From contig NZ_BMVB01000003.1 in assembly GCF_014650495.1 (NCBI RefSeq), forward strand, positions 402,794-466,793: DNA of 64,000 nt, in the 5' to 3' direction. The DNA comes from Streptomyces cinnamoneus. Lineage in GTDB: Bacteria; Actinomycetota; Actinomycetes; Streptomycetales; Streptomycetaceae. The notes under the pieces were generated by a model. That model searched no databases, was not told the DNA's origin, and saw only the letters and a program-made list of their open reading frames with translations. The translations under genes and the position numbers were made by a program. This document shows, one piece after another, positions 57,560-64,000 of this stretch (positions within the stretch are counted from its first letter, which is position 1; every line of letters starts with the position of its first letter).

Positions 57560-60358
57560 ATGACAGCCGATCAGATCACCGGCCGCACCGGCGAACGCGC
57601 CGAGCTCGGCCGGATGCTGGCGGAGATACGGGCCGGCTCCGGCCGGGCACTGGTGCTGCGCGGGGAGCCCGGTGCGGGCAAGTCCACGCTGCTGCGGCAC
57701 GCGGCCGAGGAGGCCGCTCCCGCACGCGTGCTGTCGGCCACCGGCGTGGAGCCCGAGTCCGGGATGGCGTTCGCCACCCTGCACCAGTTGCTGCATCCGG
57801 TCGCGGGTCTGGTGGAGACGCTGCCCGACGCCCAGCGGCAGGCCGTGCGCACGGTCCTCGGGCTGGCGGAGCCGGCGGCCGAGGTGGACCGGTTCCTGGT
57901 GTCGGCGGGCGTCCTCTCGCTCCTGGTCGAAGCCGCGGCACCCCAGGGGCTGCTCTGCGTCGTCGACGACTTCCAGTGGGTCGACCAGGCGTCGGCCGAC
58001 GCCCTGTTGTTCGCCGCGCGCCGGTTCGGCGGTCACGGCGTGGGGCTGCTGATCGGCACCCGGGACACCGGCGCGGCCCGGCAGGCCCTGCGCGGTCTGC
58101 GGACACGGGAGATCGGGGGCCTGGACGCCGGGAGTGCGGGCGAGGTGCTCGCCGCCCGCGCGGCGGTGACGCCGGCGCCGCACGTCGTCGAGCTCGTCAC
58201 GGCCGCCACGGGCGGCAATCCGCTGGCCCTGCGCGAGACGGCCGCACTCCTGAGCACCGAGCAGCTGACGGGCCGGGCGCCGCTGCCGGATCCGCTGCCC
58301 GCGGGGGACGGCGTCGCAGCGGTCTTCGGGAAGCAGGTGGCCCAACTGCCGGAGGCCGTACGCCTCGTCCTGCTCGTCGCCGCGCTGGAAGGGCGGGGTG
58401 ATCCGCTGCTGATCCGGGAGGCTGCCGAGCGGCTGGGCGCCGGAGCGGACGCCCTGTACGCCGCCGAGGCGGCCGGGGTCATCGGCATGGGCCCCGCACA
58501 GATCACCTTCCGTCATCCGCTGCTGCGTTCCGCCGTGTACGCGGGCGCGAGCCCCGCGGCGCGGCGTGCGGTGCACGGTCAGCTGGCCGCGCTGCTCGAC
58601 GAGCGGGACGAGTGGGAGCGCAGTGCCCGCCACCGGGCCGAGGCGGCGACCGGGCCGGAGGAAGGCGTCGCCGCCGGCCTTGCCGCCGTCGCGGAACGGG
58701 CCCGCGCCCGGGGCGGTTACGCGGACGCCGCCCGGACGTGGGCGTGGGCCGCGGAGCTGACCCCGGATCCCGCGACCAGGGCCCGCCGTTTCAAGGACAC
58801 GGCCGTCGCCGCGTGGCTCGGGGGCCATGCCGGTCAGGCGCGCACCGCCCTCGCTGCGGCCCGGGAGCTCGCGCGGGATCCCGCGCTGCTGGCCGACGTC
58901 GCACAGCTCGACGGGCGGTTCGAGCTGTCCTCGGGTGATGCCGCCGAGGCCCAGCGCATCTTCCTGGCCGCCGCGGACCGGGCCATGGCCGAGCCCACCG
59001 GTGCGGTCCGCAGGACGGTCCTCGCCTTGCTGGCCGACGCGGCCGAGGCCGCCTCCACGGTGGGCGACACCGGGGCAGCCGTGCACATCGGACGGCGCGT
59101 CGAGGACCTGGAACGGCTGCACGGGCCCGCGGAGGAGCCGGCGGACGCCTTCCTCCACGGCGTTCTGGCCGGCATGGGTGCCCTGCACGGCGGAGAAGCA
59201 GAGCGCGGCGCCCGCCTGCTGAGAGGTGCGCTGGACGGTCTGGCCGGCGTCGGCGACGGCGCCGCCGCCTTCGGCGGGCAGGCCGCTGCGCTGCTGTGGG
59301 CGGCGGCGGCCGCCAGCCTCCTCGGCGAGAGCGGCGCCGCCGGCGACCACGGTGCTCGTGCCGGGCGGGTCGCCCGGGTGTCCGGCATGGTCGGCACCCT
59401 GCCCGTCGTCCTGGAGAACGCGGCCACCGCCGAGCGCATGAACAGCGGGTTCGCGCTCAGCGCCGCCCTGTCCGAGGAGGGCCTCGCCCTGGCCCGGGAG
59501 ACGGGACTCGACAACTCCGTCGCGGCTCACCTGGCCAACCTCGCCGTCTGCGCCGCCGTGCGCGGCCAGGAGGACGACTGCCGCCGCTACGCGCACGAAG
59601 CGCTGGTCATCGCCATTCCGCACCGGCTGGGCCTGCGGGCCGGCGTGGCCACGTACGCGCTCGGCCTGCTCGACCTCGGCCTCGGCCGGTTCGACCGGGC
59701 GCACGAACGCCTGGCGTCCCTGGTCACGGCGGGGCCGGGGACCGGTCATCCCATCGTCGCGTGGGGCTCGGTGGCGGACCGGGTGGAAGCCGCCGTCGCC
59801 GCGGGGGACCCGGCGGCCGCGCGGGAGGGGGCCGGCTTCCTGGAGCAGTGGTCGGCCCGTTCCTCCTCGGCCCGGGCGCGGGCGCTGCTCGTCCGGTGCC
59901 GGGCTCTCGTGACCGACGACGACGCCGCAGCGGCGGCGCTCCTGCAGGAGGCCGTGGAGCTGCTGGCCGACGACGACGGCGCCGCCTACGACCGGGCCCG
60001 CACCGCGCTCCTGCTCGGCGAGCGGCTCCGCCGCGACCGCCGGGCGGGCGCCGCGCGCCCCTACCTGCGGCAGGCCGCGGAGACCTTCCACCGTCTGGGG
60101 GCCGCGCCCTGGGAGGGCCGGGCCCGGGGCGAGCTGCGGGCGGCGGGCGAGTCCGTCGAGCCGGCGGGGCCCGATGCCCTGGCGGCCCTCACCTCCCAGG
60201 AGCTGCGGATCGCCCGGCTCGTCGCCGACGGGGCGAGCAACAGGGACGTGGCGGCCCGGCTGTTCCTGAGCCCCCGGACCGTCGAGTACCACCTGTACAA
60301 GGTCTATCCGAAGCTCGGCATCACCTCCCGCACCGAACTGGCACGGCTGCTGCAGTGA
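57560..60358 (+). CDS. Large LuxR (LAL) family ATPase regulator
   Basis: A 932-aa regulator of the LAL group. The N-terminal AAA-type ATPase has Walker A RGEPGAGKST (from residue 34) and Walker B LCVVDDFQWVDQASADALL. A long TPR-like helical middle (about 400-850) follows, and the C-terminal LuxR HTH is LTSQELRIARLVADGASNRD then FLSPRTVEYHLYKVYPKLG. LALs are ATP-dependent activators often linked to natural product or catabolic genes. The alpha/beta hydrolase gene 151 nt downstream is the nearest candidate target. No TTA codon is present. Confidence 0.92.
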   Translation: MTADQITGRTGERAELGRMLAEIRAGSGRALVLRGEPGAGKSTLLRHAAEEAAPARVLSATGVEPESGMAFATLHQLLHPVAGLVETLPDAQRQAVRTVLGLAEPAAEVDRFLVSAGVLSLLVEAAAPQGLLCVVDDFQWVDQASADALLFAARRFGGHGVGLLIGTRDTGAARQALRGLRTREIGGLDAGSAGEVLAARAAVTPAPHVVELVTAATGGNPLALRETAALLSTEQLTGRAPLPDPLPAGDGVAAVFGKQVAQLPEAVRLVLLVAALEGRGDPLLIREAAERLGAGADALYAAEAAGVIGMGPAQITFRHPLLRSAVYAGASPAARRAVHGQLAALLDERDEWERSARHRAEAATGPEEGVAAGLAAVAERARARGGYADAARTWAWAAELTPDPATRARRFKDTAVAAWLGGHAGQARTALAAARELARDPALLADVAQLDGRFELSSGDAAEAQRIFLAAADRAMAEPTGAVRRTVLALLADAAEAASTVGDTGAAVHIGRRVEDLERLHGPAEEPADAFLHGVLAGMGALHGGEAERGARLLRGALDGLAGVGDGAAAFGGQAAALLWAAAAASLLGESGAAGDHGARAGRVARVSGMVGTLPVVLENAATAERMNSGFALSAALSEEGLALARETGLDNSVAAHLANLAVCAAVRGQEDDCRRYAHEALVIAIPHRLGLRAGVATYALGLLDLGLGRFDRAHERLASLVTAGPGTGHPIVAWGSVADRVEAAVAAGDPAAAREGAGFLEQWSARSSSARARALLVRCRALVTDDDAAAAALLQEAVELLADDDGAAYDRARTALLLGERLRRDRRAGAARPYLRQAAETFHRLGAAPWEGRARGELRAAGESVEPAGPDALAALTSQELRIARLVADGASNRDVAARLFLSPRTVEYHLYKVYPKLGITSRTELARLLQ

Positions 60359-60509
60359 GGCCCGTGGCCATGCCCGTGCTGCCACCAGTGATGTCACCAG
60401 TGGTCCTACGGATGGCCCGGGCGGGCGGTCACGGCAGAGTTCTGCCTGTCGCCGCGCCACACGGGCAGGGGGCGCGGGAGAAACAGCAGCAACAGGAAGA
60501 GGAACAGGT

Positions 60510-61436
60510 ATGACGACCGGAGCACGCATGATCCAGGTGGGCGACGTCGAGCTGTGGACGGAGGAGTTCGGCGACCCGTCCCACCCGCCGGTGCTGCTCA
60601 TCGCGGGCTCGATGAGCCAGGCGGTGCTCTGGCCCGACGAGTTCGTCGGCAGGCTCGCCGCGGCGGGACACCGGGTGATCCGTTACGACCACCGCGACAT
60701 GGGCCGGTCGACGGCCCGTGACTTCGAGCAGCACCCCTACACCTGGGCGACCCTCAAGGACGACGCCGTGGGGCTGCTCGACGCGCTCGGCATCGCATCG
60801 GCCCACCTCGTGGGCCACTCCGCGGGCGGGCTCATCGCCCAGTGGATCGCCGTCGACCACCCCGGCCGGGTCGACAGTCTCACCGTGGTGGGCTCGTCGC
60901 CGCTGGGCAGCCGGGAGGGAGAGGTCATCGTGCGGGCGCTCATGGGAGAGCCCCAGCCCGAGGGCAGCCTGCCGGAACCGCTCCCGGCGTTCACCGAGTT
61001 CTTCCGCACGGCGGCGGTGAGCCCGCCGCCCGCCACCCGGGCCGCGGCCGTCGACTTCCAGATCGAGGCGGCCCGCGTCCTCCACGGCGACGAGCTGCCC
61101 TTCGACGAGGACGCCCAGCGCCGCCTCCAGGAGCGGATCTTCGACCGCACCCGCGACCCCAGGACCGTCGCCAACCACCGGCTCGCCGGCATGGCCGACC
61201 TGACCTGCGAGCCCACGGGCGCCCTGGTGCGCGTGACCGCGCCCACGCTCGTCGTCGAGGGGACCGCGGAGCCCGCCAAGCCGGGCCACGGCCGGCTCAT
61301 AGCGGAGCAGATCGCGGGGGCACGGCTGATGATGGTTCAGGGCATGGGCCACATGCTCACGCCCGGCACCACCGCAGTGGTCGCCGACGCGCTCGTGGCC
61401 CACATGGCGGAGGCCGGCGCACACGCAGCGACGTGA
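60510..61436 (+). CDS. Alpha/beta hydrolase (RdmC/haloperoxidase-like)
   Basis: A 308-aa hydrolase without signal peptide. VLLIAGSMSQAVLWPDEF forms the oxyanion strand, IRYDHRDMGRSTARDF the next strand-turn, and LVGHSAGGLIAQWIAVDHPG gives the nucleophile Ser104. GMGHMLTPGTT carries the catalytic His. The pattern resembles aclacinomycin methylesterase RdmC and many generic esterases. AGGAAGAGGAACAGGT precedes the ATG. It follows the LAL regulator and could be its target. Confidence 0.88.
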   Translation: MTTGARMIQVGDVELWTEEFGDPSHPPVLLIAGSMSQAVLWPDEFVGRLAAAGHRVIRYDHRDMGRSTARDFEQHPYTWATLKDDAVGLLDALGIASAHLVGHSAGGLIAQWIAVDHPGRVDSLTVVGSSPLGSREGEVIVRALMGEPQPEGSLPEPLPAFTEFFRTAAVSPPPATRAAAVDFQIEAARVLHGDELPFDEDAQRRLQERIFDRTRDPRTVANHRLAGMADLTCEPTGALVRVTAPTLVVEGTAEPAKPGHGRLIAEQIAGARLMMVQGMGHMLTPGTTAVVADALVAHMAEAGAHAAT

Positions 61437-61480
61437 GACGGCAGACGGGCGCCGTCACGTCGCCTGCGCGCGGGCTCCGG

Positions 61481-62776
61481 CTAGGCGGGGCGGCGCCCGG
61501 GCCCGTCCGCCCCGTTCCGGTCGCGGTCCCTGAACGGCACGGTCAGCCAGGGGCTCTCCGGGTCGGTGGTCAGGGCCCGGTGTGCCGTGAGGACCTCTGC
61601 GTACCAGGGGCCGAACTCCTCGTCGTCGAAGTGCAGGCACCGCCCGAGGACGTAGCCGGCGGAGAACTCCTCCCACGTCTCGTACGCGGCCTGCGCGGCG
61701 GCGCTGGCGCGCTCGATCGCCGCGTGCATCTCGGCCTCCGTGGCGTACCGGGCGCCGCGTCCCCAGCGGGCCATCTTGGAGCCGCGGCCGACGTCCCAGG
61801 CGGCGACCGTGCGGACGTGGCCGTCGGGCGGCAGCAGGCCGTCGGCACGGAAGCGGGCCTCGTACCGCAGGACCGTGCCCACCAGGGACCGCAGGTGCGC
61901 CACGAAGTCGTCGAAGTCGGGGTCGTGCGTGGGGGTGCCGGTCTCCTGGGCACGGGCGCGCAGGGTCCGTTCCACGGTGTCGCGCCACTGCTCGGTCTCC
62001 ACGCGGCCGCCGCCCCGGATGCGCTGGAGTTCGTTGCGGGCCCCGAGGACGAAGTCCCAGTACCAGGGGCTCACCTCGTGGTCGAGCAGCCGGTTCTGGA
62101 TGCTCGACCAGTCCTCACGGCCGTGCACGTTCCAGCTGTCCGCGATCCGTTCGACCTCGCCCCGGTAGCCCATGCCGTGCCAGTGGAGGGTGTTCCACGC
62201 GTCGCCGTTGGCGAAGCACAGGTGTGCCCCGCAGGCCAGGCCGTGCAGCAGCGGTCCGGGGGCCGGGGCGCCGGTGCGGCGCGTGACCACACGGTCCATC
62301 AGCGCGTCGGAGGAGAACAGCTCGTGATGGAGGTCCAGCCAGACCTCCCGTTCCTCATCGCTGATCAGGAAGTACTGCTCGCACGGCGTGGCCGCGTTGA
62401 CGGCGAGGACGTCCACCCCCTCGGGCACGATCCGTTCGAGCGCGCCGAGGGTCGCGTACTCGTAGACGAGGAACGGATGCGGCCGCGGCAGCAGGCCGGC
62501 CGTGTAGACCTGGGCCACGGTGAGCCCGTCGGGCGTCTCGTTGGTCAGCATGGGGTGGGCGTCGTCACCGGCCGCACGCGCTTCGTCGAGGCGCACCGGG
62601 TAGTAGACGCCCTCGATGGCGAGGGTGCGCAGGTAGGCGTAGGCGTTGTCCGCCCGGCAGAGCTTGTACAGGTACTGCTCCAGGTCGGTGGGCGCCTGCC
62701 AGCGAGCACCGTCCTCCGGCGCCGGGACGAGCGGGAAGAACTCGTCGTGCATCTCGTCCTCGGCTGCCGCGTGCAC
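61481..62776 (-). CDS. DUF1266 domain protein, copy 2
   Basis: A 431-aa paralogue of the protein at 29350-30624, with the same order of conserved blocks: SseB-like N terminus, HGLACGAHLCFANGDAWNTL in the middle, and TWEEFSAGYVLGRCLHFDDE plus GPWYAEVLTAHRALTTDPES at the C terminus. GTG at 62776 follows GGAAGGAG. The function of the domain is unknown. Having two copies 31 kb apart, each next to an unrelated operon, suggests an old duplication, since identity is moderate. Confidence 0.85.
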   Translation of the reverse strand: MHAAAEDEMHDEFFPLVPAPEDGARWQAPTDLEQYLYKLCRADNAYAYLRTLAIEGVYYPVRLDEARAAGDDAHPMLTNETPDGLTVAQVYTAGLLPRPHPFLVYEYATLGALERIVPEGVDVLAVNAATPCEQYFLISDEEREVWLDLHHELFSSDALMDRVVTRRTGAPAPGPLLHGLACGAHLCFANGDAWNTLHWHGMGYRGEVERIADSWNVHGREDWSSIQNRLLDHEVSPWYWDFVLGARNELQRIRGGGRVETEQWRDTVERTLRARAQETGTPTHDPDFDDFVAHLRSLVGTVLRYEARFRADGLLPPDGHVRTVAAWDVGRGSKMARWGRGARYATEAEMHAAIERASAAAQAAYETWEEFSAGYVLGRCLHFDDEEFGPWYAEVLTAHRALTTDPESPWLTVPFRDRDRNGADGPGRRPA

Positions 62777-62798
62777 GGGGCCGGCTCCTTCCGGTTCA

Positions 62799-62826
62799 CG
62801 TCCTGACGCGTACGTGCGTCAGGACG
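62799..62826 (-). terminator. Terminator between minus-strand genes
   Basis: An 11-bp perfect stem, CGTCCTGACGC/GCGTCAGGACG, with a 6-nt loop lies 65 nt downstream of the gene at 62891, separating it from the DUF1266 gene. Confidence 0.8.
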
Positions 62827-62890
62827 CCTGTGGGGTGTTCGTGACGGATCGTCGGTGGCGGATGTCTGCGACGCCTGCCTGCGGCGGTCG

Positions 62891-63763
62891 CTACGGCCTG
62901 GATTCCGGCGCCGGCCACGGGGCGGAGGGAAGAGCCGGCGCCGACGGCGCGGCGGGCAGGGCGGGATCCTCCGCGCCCTGGTCGGCGCGCAGCTGGGCCG
63001 TCACCGAGTCGGTGCGGGCGCGCAGGGCGCGGACGCGCTCTGCGGTGCGTGTTCCCGCCTGGGGTGCTTCCGCGGGAAGCACGGGGACGCCCTGGGCCTG
63101 GGCGGTGAGCACGAGGCTGCGCATGACGTCCGCCTCGTGGGCCAGCAGGGCGGTGGTGAACAGGTTGGCCCGCAGTGTCTTCTTCATTCCGAGCGCACCC
63201 CGATAGGTGATCTCGCAGGCCACGGCGACGGTCTCCAGCCGCTGTTCGGCCGCCTGCTCCAGCGCGGCCAGCATGACGGAGGCGAGGCCCTCGACGACCT
63301 TCGTGACCACCCACTTGCGGCCCGGGAGCATGGGCAGCAGGTCCCGGACCCGGTCGATCTCGGCGTCCAGTGCCTCCGTGGTCATGGCGCTGAACGCGTC
63401 GTGCAGCTGGAGGTGGACCACCTTCGACCACGGGATGTCCTCGCCGTCGAAACCGACCGACTCGGGACCGAAGCGCAGGGAGCCGATGCCGTCCAGGGGG
63501 CGCAGTGCCTTCGCGGTGACGGCGGGGATGCGGGGGTGGCGGCAGACGAGGGCGCCCAGCGAGAACTCCCACTCCACGGGGGTGGGTGCGGCGGGCGCGG
63601 GCAGGGAGCGGAGCACGGAGACCACCCAGTCACCGGAGGCGTTGGTGCCGGCGCGGCCCGCGTCGACGCCGCGCTGTACGGCCTGTGCGACGTCCTTGCC
63701 GAGGGTGGTGGCGGCCGTGCCCACCGCATCGCCCAGCGTCTTGACCCGCTCGAATATGCCCAT
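62891..63763 (-). CDS. Cytoplasmic protein of unknown function
   Basis: A 290-aa protein with no signal peptide or membrane helix. It begins with an amphipathic segment (MGIFERVKTLGDAVGTAATT) that could bind membranes, has a compact middle with LRFGPESVGFDGEDIPWSKV reminiscent of PH-like beta sheets, and ends in an Ala/Pro-rich low-complexity tail. I do not recognise the family. ATG at 63763 has GGAGAC close upstream. It is monocistronic between terminators. Confidence 0.65.
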   Translation of the reverse strand: MGIFERVKTLGDAVGTAATTLGKDVAQAVQRGVDAGRAGTNASGDWVVSVLRSLPAPAAPTPVEWEFSLGALVCRHPRIPAVTAKALRPLDGIGSLRFGPESVGFDGEDIPWSKVVHLQLHDAFSAMTTEALDAEIDRVRDLLPMLPGRKWVVTKVVEGLASVMLAALEQAAEQRLETVAVACEITYRGALGMKKTLRANLFTTALLAHEADVMRSLVLTAQAQGVPVLPAEAPQAGTRTAERVRALRARTDSVTAQLRADQGAEDPALPAAPSAPALPSAPWPAPESRP

Positions 63764-63870
63764 GTCTCCGACCTGCTCACCTGCGACGTTCTGTTTGGCG
63801 GCGACACTCTACCCAGCGTTCGCCCCTCCTCGTCGGCGGGCACGGGCCGGCCGACTCGCAACGGAACGGC

Positions 63871-63910
63871 CTCGGGGCGGCAGCGTCCTTGCGGATGCTG
63901 CCGCCCCGAG
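63871..63910. terminator. Terminator near the right edge
   Basis: A perfect 14-bp stem, CTCGGGGCGGCAGC and complement, with a 12-nt loop lies 28 nt downstream of the partial gene that enters from the right. Confidence 0.85.
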
Positions 63911-63938
63911 GGTGTGGCGTGTGCTGTCTGTCGGTCGA

Positions 63939-64000
63939 TCAGTACGCGGAGTTGACGTTGTCCATCGAGCCGTACTTGTCGGCCGCGTAGTTGCAGGACG
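63939..64000 (-). CDS. C-terminal fragment of an unidentified protein
   Basis: The last 20 codons of a minus-strand gene entering from the right edge read SCNYAADKYGSMDNVNSAY before TGA. The length is too short for a family call. The tail resembles those of small secreted lytic-enzyme-like proteins, but this is only an impression. Confidence 0.5.
   Translation of the reverse strand, partial: SCNYAADKYGSMDNVNSAY

Noticed and set aside
57302..60601. A 1099-codon open frame on the minus strand opposite the LAL regulator
   Set aside because: Low-complexity translation with no motifs; the plus-strand frame has Walker and LuxR motifs and correct codon bias.
1..64000. CRISPR arrays, tRNA or rRNA genes, insertion sequences, integrase attachment sites
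   Set aside because: I looked for regularly spaced repeats, tRNA-like cloverleafs, transposase or integrase motifs and flanking inverted repeats and found none I could support; the only tandem repeat of note is the duplicated precursor gene.

Overview
The window is a stretch of actinobacterial chromosome, almost certainly Streptomyces. It has very high GC with strong third-position bias, GTG and TTG starts, rare TTA leucine codons confined to a few accessory genes (the bldA pattern), many Sec-secreted proteins, a SpoIIE-type phosphatase, a large LuxR (LAL) regulator and a class III lanthipeptide locus. I see no tRNA, rRNA, CRISPR array or intact insertion sequence. Both ends cut through genes.

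Layout. 1-12.4 kb: an FAD monooxygenase start divergent from a TetR regulator, a mycothiol-dependent maleylpyruvate-isomerase-like enzyme, a DUF2079 membrane protein, an aminoglycoside-phosphotransferase-like kinase, a secreted protein, an orphan type III polyketide synthase, a secreted protein, an alpha/beta hydrolase, a GT1 glycosyltransferase, an APC permease with two TTA codons, and an MscS channel. 13-20 kb: a long-form GAPDH, then a co-directional block of four exported proteins (zincin with FnIII and ricin-B domains, tail-anchored HxHG protein, papain-like C70-type protease, tail-anchored protein). 19.8-31.3 kb: quinone oxidoreductase and MarR regulator sharing a large operator, a cyclase-family enzyme, a GAF/SpoIIE/ATPase regulator, a translationally coupled sugar ABC transporter (ATPase, permease, lipoprotein), a DUF1266 protein and a nucleosidase. 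31.3-34 kb: a degraded hydrolase tail, a trypsin-like protease and a GpgS-like glycosyltransferase preceded by a 9-codon leader.

The most unusual part is 34-44 kb. On the minus strand lie two paralogous small proteins (111 and 89 aa) that share a leader-like N terminus and an ungapped 45-residue C terminus with two cysteines 28 residues apart. They are followed by an M50 peptide metalloprotease with a possible PqqD-like N-terminal domain and by an SsfX3-like SGNH hydrolase. Divergent from these is a 931-aa NACHT-transmembrane-PH-like protein. Beyond a shared 16-bp terminator comes a minus-strand class III lanthipeptide operon: lanKC followed by two tandem precursor genes encoding the identical 34-aa peptide. 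Upstream of lanKC are four to five direct repeats at 11-bp periodicity, like SARP or response-regulator sites. I regard the two-peptide/M50 cassette as the best candidate for an undescribed peptide system, with the duplicated lanthipeptide locus next.

44-64 kb: a coiled-coil HTH protein, secreted proteins, an erythromycin-esterase homologue, a TrmB/LuxR regulator with two TTA codons, a secreted esterase, a TetR/P450 pair with a clear promoter-operator, a bulb-type lectin, a nucleotidyltransferase, an MFS/AraC pair, an LAL regulator, an alpha/beta hydrolase, a second DUF1266 protein and an unrecognised protein. The annotation was made by reading translations and motifs only; no database search was run.
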